From Microbacterium sp. LWS13-1.2 (GTDB taxonomy: Bacteria > Actinomycetota > Actinomycetes > Actinomycetales > Microbacteriaceae), in assembly GCF_040144835.1 (NCBI RefSeq), contig NZ_CP151632.1, positions 4,262,448 through 4,326,447 of the forward strand: a stretch of DNA of 64,000 nucleotides, written 5' to 3'. Position numbers and translations under genes: made by a program. Below are positions 35,645 to 44,797 of this stretch, piece by piece. Positions within the stretch are counted from its first letter, which is position 1. Every line of letters begins with the position of its first letter. The notes under the pieces are model-generated. The model was not told the DNA's origin, ran no database searches, and saw nothing but the letters and a program-made list of their open reading frames with translations.

Positions 35645-37234
35645 ATGACGGTGCCCATGCCCTCTGCCCGCGGCGCCCAGCCGGTGCAGGACGCCCCTGC
35701 GCGCACGAGCACCGCGACGACAGAAGTCGCGGCCGGCGCGCCGGACGCGCGTCCCGTCGTGCGGATCGGCGGCGGTCTCGTTCGCGGCACCCGCGAGGGA
35801 GCGCTCGATCGCTTCCTCGGCATCCCGTACGCCGCCGCGCCCGCCGGCGGTCTCCGCTTCCGCGAGCCACAGGCGGCACCGCCATGGGAGGGGGAGCGGG
35901 ATGCCTCGGCCTTCGGTCCCACCGCTCCGCAGGCGCCCTATGGCGGCGGCCTCGAGAAGTACCTGCCGACCGTCGAGATCGCCGGCGACGACATCCTCAC
36001 GGTGAACGTGTGGACGCCGGCCGACCGCCCGGCAGATGCGGCGCTGCCGGTGCTCGTCTTCGTGCACGGTGGCGCACTCACCCGCGGTGCGGCAGCGCTG
36101 CCGGCCTATCACGGGCAGACGTTCGCACGGCACGGCATCGTGTACGTCTCGATCCAGTACCGGCTCGGGCAGGAAGGCTTCGCGGTGCTCGACGACGTGC
36201 CGCAGAACCTCGGCGTGCTCGACCAGCAGGCGGCGCTGCGCTGGGTGCGGCGCGAGATCGCGGCCTTCGGCGGCGACCCTGCGACGGTGACCGTGATGGG
36301 CCACTCCGCCGGCGCCAACACCCTGACCGCACTGCTCGCCCTGCCACACGCCAGGGAGCTGTTCGACCGCGCGATCCTCCAGTCAGGGCCGCTCTCCGCG
36401 CAGTCTTCGAAGAAGGCCGGACGCATGACGCGCGAGATCGCGAAGAGGTTGAAGGTCTCCGCGACGCGCGCCGGATTCGCCGCGGTGAAAGCGGAAGAGC
36501 TGGTGGCGCAGCAGCGGGCGATCGCCGCGGGCGGCTCGCCGCTCGGCCGCGGCCCCAGCGTTGCGCTCGCCATCGGCGGCGACGCCGTGCCCCGCAATCC
36601 CCTCGACGCCCTGCTCGCCGGCGCCGGCCGCGGCATCCCCGTGCTGATCGGCTCCACGAGCGAGGAGTACCGGCTCTGGTTCGTGCCCAGCGGAGTGCTC
36701 GACCGGATCACGAATCGCACCCTGGCCCTCGCCCGCCTCGCGTCGCGGGTGCCCTCGCGCATCGTGAAGGCGCACCGTGTCCGCCGGCCCGATGCGACAC
36801 CGGGCGAGGTGCTCGGTGAGGTGGTGACCGACCTTCTCCTGCGCGGCCCGATCGCGAGGTTCGCCGACAGCCGGACAGACGACCCGGCTGCGCCTCACAG
36901 CCGGGTGGTCGAATCGGCAGCCGCCTCCCCGACGTGGGTCTACGAGTTCCGGTGGCGCAGCCCCGTCGACCGTCTGGGCGCCGCGCACGGAATGGAGCTC
37001 GGCTTCGTGTTCGATCGCATCGACACGCCCGACGCCGCGGCTCTGGGCGGCCATGCCGGTCCGCAGACGCTCGCCGACGCCATGCACCGCGCCTGGGTGT
37101 CGTTCGTGGTCACGGGCGATCCGGGATGGGAGGCCTGGTCGAGCCGGCGGCCGGTGCAGGCGTTCGATGCCGACGGCGGCCACATCGACTACGCGCCGCG
37201 TCAGGACGAGCTCGACGGTCTTCCCGAGCGGTAG
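35645..37234 (+). CDS. type-B carboxylesterase
   Basis: The 529-residue alpha/beta hydrolase shows the type-B carboxylesterase pattern: GIPYAAAPAGGLRF near residue 60, DDILTVNVWTP, the oxyanion hole FVHGGAL, and the nucleophile in GHSAGA near residue 220. The acid residue is Glu in GSTSEEYRLW and the His lies in GAAHGMELGFVFD. No signal peptide is present, so it works in the cytoplasm. AGGAGGAGACC gives a strong start at ATG 35645. It hydrolyses carboxylic esters or carbamates of unknown identity. Confidence 0.9.
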   Translation: MTVPMPSARGAQPVQDAPARTSTATTEVAAGAPDARPVVRIGGGLVRGTREGALDRFLGIPYAAAPAGGLRFREPQAAPPWEGERDASAFGPTAPQAPYGGGLEKYLPTVEIAGDDILTVNVWTPADRPADAALPVLVFVHGGALTRGAAALPAYHGQTFARHGIVYVSIQYRLGQEGFAVLDDVPQNLGVLDQQAALRWVRREIAAFGGDPATVTVMGHSAGANTLTALLALPHARELFDRAILQSGPLSAQSSKKAGRMTREIAKRLKVSATRAGFAAVKAEELVAQQRAIAAGGSPLGRGPSVALAIGGDAVPRNPLDALLAGAGRGIPVLIGSTSEEYRLWFVPSGVLDRITNRTLALARLASRVPSRIVKAHRVRRPDATPGEVLGEVVTDLLLRGPIARFADSRTDDPAAPHSRVVESAAASPTWVYEFRWRSPVDRLGAAHGMELGFVFDRIDTPDAAALGGHAGPQTLADAMHRAWVSFVVTGDPGWEAWSSRRPVQAFDADGGHIDYAPRQDELDGLPER

Positions 37235-37247
37235 TCTCACAGTCGCG

Positions 37248-38129
37248 ATGACGACGATCGACGACGCGCTCGAGCGCGACCAGGCCCTCCCCGACCTCGA
37301 CTGGCACGTGTTCCCCGACGGTACCGAGCGCGATGTGTTCCGTGCCCCGAGCGGCGGCCTCGCCAGGGTCCGTCTGGGCGACCCCGCCGCGCCACGCGTG
37401 GTGCTCGTGCCGGGCGTGGCGGGATCGAAGGAGGACTTCGTCCTACTGTTCCCGCTCCTCGCGGCCGCCGGTTACCGCGTCGAGGCGTACGACATCGCCG
37501 GACACTACGAGTCGGTGGGCGCGGGGCCGCAGCACCTCGATCCGCCCCGCGAGTCCTACGACTACCCGCTGTTCGTCGACGACCTGATCGCGATCCTCGA
37601 AGCCGGCGGACCGGCGCACGTGCTCGGCTACAGCTTCGCGGGCCTGGTGACCGAGCTCGCGCTGGTCGCGCGCCCCGACCTCTTCCGCAGCCTCACGCTG
37701 ATGGCGGCGCCGCCGGCGACGGGCCAGGTGTTCCGCGGCGTGAAGCACATCGGCCCAATCTCCGACATGTCGCCGCACCGTGCGGCGGGGCTCATCCTCT
37801 GGGGCATCCGCTACAACCTCAACCGCACGCCCCCCGGGCGCATCGCGTTCGTGCGCGAGCGGCTCGGTGTCACCGGCCGCGCCTGCATCGACGACGTCGT
37901 CGGCCTCATGATGGCCACGCCCGATTTCGCGGACGACATCGCCGGGATCGAGATCCCGAAGCTCATCGCCGTCGGGGAGCATGACCTGTGGCCGCAGGCG
38001 CAGCACGACGCCTATGCGCTGCGCATCGGCGCGCGTGTCGCGACTTACGCTACGGGGCACGCTCCCTGCGAGACGGCCCCGCACCAGCTCGTGCGCGACA
38101 TGCTGCGGCTCTTCGCCGACGCGCAGTGA
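37248..38129 (+). CDS. alpha/beta-fold hydrolase
   Basis: The 293-residue protein has the alpha/beta hydrolase layout: VLVPGVAGSKEDF as the oxyanion-hole segment near residue 48, the nucleophile in GYSFAG near residue 125, Asp in GEHDLW near 245 and His in TGHAPCE near 267. The substrate is unknown. A TAGTCT box at 37232-37237 overlaps the esterase stop and lies 10 nt upstream of the ATG, so this gene may have its own promoter. Confidence 0.85.
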   Translation: MTTIDDALERDQALPDLDWHVFPDGTERDVFRAPSGGLARVRLGDPAAPRVVLVPGVAGSKEDFVLLFPLLAAAGYRVEAYDIAGHYESVGAGPQHLDPPRESYDYPLFVDDLIAILEAGGPAHVLGYSFAGLVTELALVARPDLFRSLTLMAAPPATGQVFRGVKHIGPISDMSPHRAAGLILWGIRYNLNRTPPGRIAFVRERLGVTGRACIDDVVGLMMATPDFADDIAGIEIPKLIAVGEHDLWPQAQHDAYALRIGARVATYATGHAPCETAPHQLVRDMLRLFADAQ

Positions 38130-38133
38130 CAGC

Positions 38134-38177
38134 ACGGTCCCCACGGCCCCTCCACTCGGAGAGGCCGTGGGGACCGT
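38134..38177. terminator. strong bidirectional terminator at the end of the hydrolase pair
   Basis: ACGGTCCCCACGGCC and its exact complement form a 15-bp stem; CTCC and GGAG extend it within the loop. It lies in the 56-bp convergent gap with the ABC permease gene. Confidence 0.9.
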
Positions 38178-38185
38178 TCCCCTGA

Positions 38186-39103
38186 TCACTTGATCGAGCC
38201 GCGCGTGACGCCGGAGATCACCCAGCGCTGGCTGAAGATGTAGACGATCAGCAGCGGTGCCATCGCCATGAGGTAGGACGCGAACGCCACGGTGTAGTCC
38301 GTGTTGAACTGCCCCTGGAACACGTACTGCGCGAGGGAGAGCGTCCGTGCGGAGGGCTCGGTCAGCACCACGAGCGGCATGATGAAGTCGTTCCACGCCC
38401 AGACGCATGTGATGATGCCGACAGTCGCGTTCATCGGCATGAGGAGCGGGAAGATCACCGACCAGAAGATCCGCCAGGTGGAGGCGCCGTCGACCCGCGC
38501 CGCCTCCTCGAGCTCGATCGGGATCGAGCGGATGTAGGCCGTGTAGATGAAGATGTTCAGCGACAGCCCATAGATCGTGTAGAGGATGATCATGCCGGCC
38601 TGGTTGTCGAGCCCGAGGATCGAGGTCTGCTTGACCAGCGGCAGCATGATGATCGGGAACGGGATGAACAGCGCGGCGAGCAGGTAGAAGAACACGCCCT
38701 TGAAGAACGGCCGGTGGATGTTCCGGGCCAGGGCGTACGCCACGATCGAGCTCGTCAGCAGCGTGAACACCACCGAGTCGACGGTGATGATCGCCGTGTT
38801 CAGCAGTGCCTGCGGGAAGCTCGTGCGCACCCAGGCGTCGGCGAAGTTCTCCCACCGGATCGGGTTCGGAAGCTCGAACCCGGTGCCCTGCGTCAGCTGA
38901 TCCGGTGTCTTGAGGGCGACGACGACAGCCAGGTACAGCGGGATCAGCACGGTGAGCGAGCACACCGCGATGAGGGCGGTCGCCCACCAGTTGGTCCTGC
39001 GGGTGTCGTCGTCGGGCGCACCGCGCCGCTTGCGGCCGGTGCTGGCCGTGACGGCGTCCACATCCTGTTCCAGCTGTGATGCGGTGTTGGTCATGGTGGT
39101 CAT
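38186..39103 (-). CDS. sugar ABC transporter permease, MalG type
   Basis: The 305-residue protein has six transmembrane helices after a hydrophilic start of about 38 residues, and the EAA loop EEAARVDGAST that docks on the ATPase. MalG/MsmG-type features are VIIPLYL-like helix one and a PLxxxxxxW-like end. ATG 39103 overlaps the stop of the MalF-type gene (ATGA). It forms a heteromeric channel with that protein for the sugar bound by the protein of 40040-41326. Confidence 0.93.
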   Translation of the reverse strand: MTTMTNTASQLEQDVDAVTASTGRKRRGAPDDDTRRTNWWATALIAVCSLTVLIPLYLAVVVALKTPDQLTQGTGFELPNPIRWENFADAWVRTSFPQALLNTAIITVDSVVFTLLTSSIVAYALARNIHRPFFKGVFFYLLAALFIPFPIIMLPLVKQTSILGLDNQAGMIILYTIYGLSLNIFIYTAYIRSIPIELEEAARVDGASTWRIFWSVIFPLLMPMNATVGIITCVWAWNDFIMPLVVLTEPSARTLSLAQYVFQGQFNTDYTVAFASYLMAMAPLLIVYIFSQRWVISGVTRGSIK

Positions 39104-40038
39104 CAGAAATCGGCCTCTCTGCGCTGAAGGACCCGGAATTGGAAGAGCGAGACGATCGTGATCACGATGAAGAAGACCACCGCGTTGGCCGTCTGGTAGG
39201 CGAACTCGCCGCCCGAGAAGCCGCCCCGGAAGATGAGCAGCGTCACCGATTCGGTCGACGTTCCCGGTCCGCCGTTGGTGAGCGCGACGATCGGGTCGAA
39301 GACCTGCAGGAAGCCCTTCAGGCTCAGCACCACATTGATGGTGAAGAAGGCGCCGATGAGCGGGAACGTGATCGAGCGGAACTGCCGCCACGGCGACGCG
39401 CCGTCGAGAGACGACGCCTCGTAGAGCTCTGCGGGGATCGTCTGCAGCCCAGAGAGGTAGATGATGATCGCGAACGCGCAGGCCTGCCACACCGCCAGCG
39501 CGACGATGGCCGTCCAGGCCCACGTCTCGTTGGTCAGGATGTTGTCTCGGAAGAGCGGGATGCCCGACAGGATCTTCGGCAGCGAGTTCGAGAAGAAGAA
39601 CTGGAACACGTAGCCGATCACCAGGATCGCCAGGATGTACGGCACGAAGTACACGCCGCGCCAGAAGTTGCGCGCCTTGATCTTGGCGTTGAGTCCGAGC
39701 GCGATGGCCAGCGAGTACGCGTTCGTGAGGATTGTCGCGACGATCGCGAACAGGAACGAGAACCCGTATGCCTGCAGCACGCGATCGTCGCGGAACAGGT
39801 TGAGGTAGTTCGACAGGCCCACGAAGTTCCAGGCGCCGTAGCCGGCGTAGTTCGTGAAGCTGAAGAAGATGCCCACGACGACCGGCAGGGTGTGGAAGGC
39901 GGCGAATGCGATGACCGCCGGCCACACCATCCAGTAGTAGGTCGCGGAGGCGCGGGACGAGTCCGTGCGCGTGCGGGTGGCGCGCTTGCGGGCGCTGCCG
40001 GCCGGAGTGGATCGAACGGCTTCGGTGAGGGTGGCCAT
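39103..40038 (-). CDS. sugar ABC transporter permease, MalF type
   Basis: The 311-residue protein has six transmembrane helices, a first helix YYWMVWPAVIAFAAFHTLPV, and the EAA loop ELYEASSLDGASPWRQF. GGPGTST near the C-terminus is typical of this family. It is one base after the binding-protein stop and overlaps the next permease gene, so the three genes are tightly coupled. Confidence 0.93.
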   Translation of the reverse strand: MATLTEAVRSTPAGSARKRATRTRTDSSRASATYYWMVWPAVIAFAAFHTLPVVVGIFFSFTNYAGYGAWNFVGLSNYLNLFRDDRVLQAYGFSFLFAIVATILTNAYSLAIALGLNAKIKARNFWRGVYFVPYILAILVIGYVFQFFFSNSLPKILSGIPLFRDNILTNETWAWTAIVALAVWQACAFAIIIYLSGLQTIPAELYEASSLDGASPWRQFRSITFPLIGAFFTINVVLSLKGFLQVFDPIVALTNGGPGTSTESVTLLIFRGGFSGGEFAYQTANAVVFFIVITIVSLFQFRVLQRREADF

Positions 40039-40039
40039 G

Positions 40040-41326
40040 TCATTCTCCCGTCACGGGGATCGTGCGGGCGGCCACTTTGGCCCACTCGCTGTCGAGGGTC
40101 TGGAGCGCCTTCTCGGTGTCTCCGTCGAAGAGGAACTGCTGGTCGGTGGGGATCAGCGGGACCGCCGGCGGGATCTGGTGGTCGATGAAGCCGGTGATCC
40201 TCTGGTCTTCGAAGAAGGGCCGCACGGACTGCAGTGCGGGATCGTCGCTGAGCTCGGCGTCCTCGACCGAGGGCACCATGTTCTGCGATTGCGCGAAACG
40301 CTCGATCACCTCGGGCTGGAACACGTAGTCGATGAATCGCATCGCCGCATCGTGCTTCGGGTTGTCCTTGCCGAGGGTGAACACCACGTCGACGCCCGAG
40401 ACGAGCAAACTCTCACCGGGCTCGTCCGTGGGGTAGGGGAAGATCCCCATCCGGATGTCGGAGTTCACCTGCTTGATCGGATTGGTGGCCCAGATGCCCT
40501 GCAGCAGCATCGCGGACTCGCCACGCGCGAACGCCGCGTTGCCGTCGTCGTACGTCTTTCCGCGATAGCCCTCCTGCATGTACGAGTAGAGCTGGTACTG
40601 CCGATCCATCGCCTCGGTGAAGTCCTTCTCGAACGACACCTCGGATTCCGGGCCCACGTCCGCGCCCTGCTCGCGCATCTTGTCGAAGAATCCGTCCTGC
40701 GCGGGATACGCGCCGAGGGCGTTCCACGAGGGGATGCCGGTCCACGAGTCGGCCAGGGTTCCGTAGAACGGCTGGATGCCGGCATCCATGAGCGCATCGC
40801 AGACGGCGATGAGCTCGTCCCACGTTTCGGGGACCTCGAGGCCCTGCTGGTCGAAGATGTCCTGGTTGTAGATGATGCCGTTGGCGTTGTTCACGTACCC
40901 GAGGCCGTTCACCTCGTCCCCATATGTGCCCAGGTCGGCGAGGATCTCCTGCACAGCCGGGTTGATGGTGTCGAGCACCGGTTCTTCCGAGAAGTCGTAG
41001 AACACCCCGGCTTGGGCGAGCCGGCCGAAGTTGCCGTTGGCGTTGAGGGTGATGACATCGGGGACGCGATCCTTCACCAGGAGCGTCCGGATCGCGGTGT
41101 CCGCGTCCGCCACCTGGTTCTGCACGACGCGGATGTCGGGGTTCTCCGCCTCGAAGTCCGCGATGATCTCGTTGAAGTCCTCGAGCGCCTCGCCCTTGAA
41201 CTGGAAGAAGTTCAGGGTCGTGACGCCGTCGGCCGGCTGTTGTGCGCAGCCGCCGACGGCGGCGGCCGTTGCGGCGATGGCGGCGACCGCGAGCGGCCGG
41301 ATCCATCGTCGGTGAGTGGTTCTCAT
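40040..41326 (-). CDS. sugar ABC transporter substrate-binding lipoprotein
   Basis: The 428-residue protein has a signal peptide with lipobox VGGC (Cys at about residue 27) and the family-1 extracellular solute-binding fold (LNFFQFKGEALEDFNEIIADF, then NANGIIYNQDIF and GIWATNPIKQ). AAGGAGG stands before ATG 41326. Position in one operon with the GH36 alpha-galactosidase suggests raffinose, melibiose or related alpha-galactosides as ligand. No ATPase gene is present in the cluster. Confidence 0.93.
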   Translation of the reverse strand: MRTTHRRWIRPLAVAAIAATAAAVGGCAQQPADGVTTLNFFQFKGEALEDFNEIIADFEAENPDIRVVQNQVADADTAIRTLLVKDRVPDVITLNANGNFGRLAQAGVFYDFSEEPVLDTINPAVQEILADLGTYGDEVNGLGYVNNANGIIYNQDIFDQQGLEVPETWDELIAVCDALMDAGIQPFYGTLADSWTGIPSWNALGAYPAQDGFFDKMREQGADVGPESEVSFEKDFTEAMDRQYQLYSYMQEGYRGKTYDDGNAAFARGESAMLLQGIWATNPIKQVNSDIRMGIFPYPTDEPGESLLVSGVDVVFTLGKDNPKHDAAMRFIDYVFQPEVIERFAQSQNMVPSVEDAELSDDPALQSVRPFFEDQRITGFIDHQIPPAVPLIPTDQQFLFDGDTEKALQTLDSEWAKVAARTIPVTGE

Positions 41327-41364
41327 CGTGCGCCTCCTTGCGCGTGGGGTGGGAAGAAGTGTGT

Positions 41365-43533
41365 TCAGTTCTCGGCGGTGAGTTCGACGACCATGGCCTG
41401 CTGCGGGCGCTGCACGGGTGCGCGGACACCCGCCTCGGCCAGCTCGCGGCCTGTCAGCAGGGGCGCCGCGTCCGCCCAGGCGAGCGGCGACTGCCCCGCG
41501 TCGGCGCCGTCGCGCATCAGCACGCGGAGGCGGTAGCTGCGCGCGGGGTCGAGCCCGGGCATGCGGATCCGTCCCGGCGGGTAGGCGGCGCTCGTCGCGG
41601 CCTGGACGATCGTGAAGACGGCGGATGCCGCATCCTCGGCGACCATGCCCCGCACATCGATCCCCGGTTCGGTGCCGTCGACGTGGACGACCCGGCCCGA
41701 TGCGATGAGCGGGCGCAGGCGCTTCGCGAGCGCCACCCACTGCGCGATGTCGGTTCGTGTGGCGTCGTCGAGCGTGGTGAGATCCCACTCGATGCCGAAG
41801 TGGCCGAACAGCGCGACGGCGCCGCTCAGGCCGAGGGAGACCGTGCGTCCCGACGAGTGGACGACGGGGCTCGTCAGGTGCATGCCCAGCATCTCGGGCG
41901 GCACGACGATGCCGGTGTGCCTCTGGTTGTCGAGTCGCTCGAGCGGATCGAGGCTGTCACTGGTCCAGACACGGTCGGTGCGGTCGAGGATGCCGAGATC
42001 CACGCGCGCACCGCCCGACGCGCAGCTCTCGATCTCGAGGCCGGGGCGGGCGGCCTTCAGCTCGTCCAGCAGACGGTAGACCGCGAGGGTGTGCTCGTGC
42101 ACGTGCGCATTCCCGGCCGGTCCGCCGCCGGCATCCACCAGATCGCGGTTGTGGTCCCATTTGAGATAGGCGATCGGGTACTCGTCGAGGAGGGCGTGAA
42201 GGCGTGCGGCGATGTGGGCATAGGCCTCGGGGTTCGAGAGGTCGAGCACCTGCTGCTGCCGCGCGGACGGCGGGAGCGACATCCGTCCCCGCAGGATCCA
42301 GTCCGGATGCCGGCGCGCGAGGTCGCTGTCGGGGTTGACCATCTCGGGCTCGACCCACAGCCCGAACTCCATGCCGAGCGTGCGGACGTGATCGACGAGC
42401 GGGTGCAGGCCGTCGGGCCAGACCTCCCCGTCCACCGTCCAGTCGCCGAGGCCCGCGGTGTCGTCGCGGCGGCCTTCGAACCAGCCGTCGTCGAGCACGA
42501 AGCGCTCGACGCCGACGGCTGCCGCGGCATCGGCGAGAGCCGCGAGGCGCTCGAGCGAGTGGTCGAAGTACACGGCCTCCCACGTGTTCAGCGTCACCGG
42601 GCGCGGGCGCCGCGGGTGCTGGGGGCGCGCGCGCCACTCGTCGTGGAATCGTCGGGACAGCTCCGTGAGACCGTCGCCCCACGAGCCGATGACCCAGGGG
42701 GAGCTGTAGGCGGCGCCGCTCGGCAGGACGATCTCGCCCGGCAGGAGGAGCTCGCCACCGGCGAGGAAGGCGTCGCCGCTCACAGTGCGTTCCGCGAGGA
42801 CGCGGTGGTTTCCGCTCCACGCCACGTGGATGCCGTGCACGCGCCCTCCCTCGAAGCCGAAGCCGGGGCGGCCCGCAGCGAGGAGGATCGCGGCGTCCGC
42901 ACCGGTGCGTCCACGGCGGCTCTCTCTGACGTGGGAGCCGAAGGTGAGGCCTCGCCGTTGGGGCGAGCGCTCGCGCAGGTGGTGCCCGGTCGTGTCGAGG
43001 ACCTCGGTCGCGTCCCAGGGCAAGGGGAAGGTCGGCTGCACCGTCTGCAGGACGTAGGCAGTGGCGCCGGTGTTGCGCACCGTGATGCGCTGGCGGAAGA
43101 GCCCGCTCGGCCCGATGCGCAGCTCGGCCCGCACGGCGAGTCCGGCCTCTGCATCGGCGAGGGCGATGCTCGCCCGGTGCTCGCTCGCCTGCACGTCGAC
43201 GACCCTGAGGAGGATGCTGACCCCCGAACCGTCGCGGTGTCCCTCGAGAGCGGGCGTGCCGAACCATCCTTCGGCGGCTGTCGGCAGGAGCGTCAGGGCC
43301 GGCGTGGCGTCGAGGCCGCCCGAGACGCGCTGGCCGCGCGCCGCGATCGCCAGCCCCGCGAGAGTGGCCGGTGTGGAGTCCACGAGAGCAGCGCCCCAGT
43401 GGACGATCGCCGGAGCAGGCGACGCATCCAGGTCGACGACGACGCTCGTGCCGCCGCGCGTGAGGTGCAGCACCCGTGCATTCGGGGTGGGATCGGTGTG
43501 CTCGGCGTCGAGCAGCTGATCGGTGCTATGCAT
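41365..43533 (-). CDS. alpha-galactosidase, GH36
   Basis: The 722-residue cytoplasmic enzyme has an N-terminal beta-supersandwich (about 1-310), the catalytic barrel with LDDGWFEGRRDD near 355, the nucleophile Asp in YLKWDHNRD near residue 455, the acid/base Asp in WTSDSLDPLER near 520, and the conserved CASGGARVDLG between them. It splits terminal alpha-galactose from melibiose, raffinose and similar sugars. ATG 43533 stands 6 nt after TAGAAC, so the transcript is probably leaderless. The ABC genes follow 38 bp later. Confidence 0.94.
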   Translation of the reverse strand: MHSTDQLLDAEHTDPTPNARVLHLTRGGTSVVVDLDASPAPAIVHWGAALVDSTPATLAGLAIAARGQRVSGGLDATPALTLLPTAAEGWFGTPALEGHRDGSGVSILLRVVDVQASEHRASIALADAEAGLAVRAELRIGPSGLFRQRITVRNTGATAYVLQTVQPTFPLPWDATEVLDTTGHHLRERSPQRRGLTFGSHVRESRRGRTGADAAILLAAGRPGFGFEGGRVHGIHVAWSGNHRVLAERTVSGDAFLAGGELLLPGEIVLPSGAAYSSPWVIGSWGDGLTELSRRFHDEWRARPQHPRRPRPVTLNTWEAVYFDHSLERLAALADAAAAVGVERFVLDDGWFEGRRDDTAGLGDWTVDGEVWPDGLHPLVDHVRTLGMEFGLWVEPEMVNPDSDLARRHPDWILRGRMSLPPSARQQQVLDLSNPEAYAHIAARLHALLDEYPIAYLKWDHNRDLVDAGGGPAGNAHVHEHTLAVYRLLDELKAARPGLEIESCASGGARVDLGILDRTDRVWTSDSLDPLERLDNQRHTGIVVPPEMLGMHLTSPVVHSSGRTVSLGLSGAVALFGHFGIEWDLTTLDDATRTDIAQWVALAKRLRPLIASGRVVHVDGTEPGIDVRGMVAEDAASAVFTIVQAATSAAYPPGRIRMPGLDPARSYRLRVLMRDGADAGQSPLAWADAAPLLTGRELAEAGVRAPVQRPQQAMVVELTAEN

Positions 43534-43539
43534 GGGTTA

Positions 43540-43569
43540 GTTCTAGCATGGAAGTAATCGGGGCCGCAA
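43540..43569 (-). promoter_or_regulatory. promoter of the alpha-galactosidase/ABC operon
   Basis: On the minus strand TTGCGG (43569-43564), an 18-nt spacer and TAGAAC (43545-43540) form a sigma-A-like promoter whose transcript would begin at or near ATG 43533. An imperfect repeat (AATGAATAGG with CCTTATTCGT, about 43586-43614) lies between this and the ROK gene and may be the operator. Confidence 0.6.
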
Positions 43570-43657
43570 GAGCTGGAATGACCAATGAATAGGTGATGAG
43601 ATCGCCTTATTCGTGCCATGATGGAATCATTGCCCGCTGGGAGGGGAGCCGCCGACG

Positions 43658-44773
43658 ATGCTGACGGACAGCGAACGTGCGCTTGCGCGAGCGGTGCTCA
43701 TCCACGGGCCCATAGCGCGCAGCGCGCTCACGAACCGCCTGGGCCTCTCGCCTGCGAGCTTGACCCGGCTGGCCAAGCCCTTCCTCGATCGCGGCTACCT
43801 CGTCGAGCTCGACGATCTCGCGGACGGGTCCGTCGGGCGGCCCGTCCGGCCGCTCGACGTCGCGCCGGGTCTCGGCCGCTTCGCCGGCGTCAAGGTCACC
43901 GGCGATGCCCTCGAGGTCGTCGTGACCGACGTGCGGGCCGCACTGCTCGCCCAGCGCACCGCGACCCTCGACACCCATGAGCCGGCCGGGGTCGCCTCGC
44001 GCATCGCCGAGGTGATCCGGTCGCTCGAGGTCGAGGCGCTGGTCGGCGTCGGCGTCGCCTTGGGCGGAGCCGTCGCTGACGGCGCCGTGCGCTACGCGCC
44101 GTTCCTGGGATGGGAGGACGTTCCTTTCGCCTCCCTCCTGGAACAGGAGCTGGGTGTTCCGGTCGCGCTCGAGAACGATCTCGTCGCGCTCGCCGAGGCC
44201 GAGCGGTGGTTCGGTCTCGGCCGGGGCATCCCGGGGTTCGTCGTCGTCACGATCGGCGCGGGCGTCGGCTACGGGCTCGTCGTGGGCGGCGAGGTCGTGC
44301 GCTCGGCCGAAGCCGGTCTCGGGCTGGGCGGACACATCCCGCTGAACGACAACGGGCCGCTCTGCCAGGCAGGGCACCGGGGCTGTTCGCAGGCCATGCT
44401 CACATCGGGCTCGATCGCGGCGCAGGTCTCGGCCGCGCTGCAGCACCCCGTCACGTACGACGAGGCTCTCGAACGCGCCGTGGCGGGCGAGCCGGCCGCC
44501 ATCGCGGTCGTGGACGCCGCGGCGGACGCGCTCGGCCGATTGATCGCGCTGGCGGCGAATCTGACTTTCCAGACCGCCGCGGTGCTGGCCGGCGAGGGCA
44601 TCGGGCTCTTCGCGATCGCCGCGGACCGCGTGCGCGCCGCCGTCGTCGCAGGCCGCGATCCGCGCGCCGAGCCGGTGCGGCTGTACGTCGACGACTCCGG
44701 ATTCACGGCGTGGGCCCGTGGTGCCGCCGCCGTCTCCATCCAGGCCGCCGTCGACCGGCTGCGGCTCGACTGA
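43658..44773 (+). CDS. ROK-family transcriptional regulator
   Basis: The 371-residue protein has an N-terminal winged HTH (about residues 4-60, RSALTNRLGLSPASLTRLAKPF) and a ROK sugar-kinase-like domain (VGVALGG, then ALENDLVALAEAERWFG and IGAGVGYGLVVGGEV). The zinc-binding segment is LCQAGHRGCSQ, keeping Cys-x-x-Gly-x-x-Gly-Cys but not the full CXCGXXGC form. It is probably the repressor of the divergent alpha-galactosidase operon and its own operon. GGGAGGGG precedes ATG 43658. Confidence 0.9.
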   Translation: MLTDSERALARAVLIHGPIARSALTNRLGLSPASLTRLAKPFLDRGYLVELDDLADGSVGRPVRPLDVAPGLGRFAGVKVTGDALEVVVTDVRAALLAQRTATLDTHEPAGVASRIAEVIRSLEVEALVGVGVALGGAVADGAVRYAPFLGWEDVPFASLLEQELGVPVALENDLVALAEAERWFGLGRGIPGFVVVTIGAGVGYGLVVGGEVVRSAEAGLGLGGHIPLNDNGPLCQAGHRGCSQAMLTSGSIAAQVSAALQHPVTYDEALERAVAGEPAAIAVVDAAADALGRLIALAANLTFQTAAVLAGEGIGLFAIAADRVRAAVVAGRDPRAEPVRLYVDDSGFTAWARGAAAVSIQAAVDRLRLD

Positions 44774-44797
44774 CCCCTCACCGACCAGGACGCCTTC

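Noticed and set aside
43586..43614. Imperfect repeat AATGAATAGG / CCTTATTCGT as a definite ROK operator
   Set aside because: Pairing is only about 8 of 10, so it is mentioned with the promoter but not listed as its own feature.
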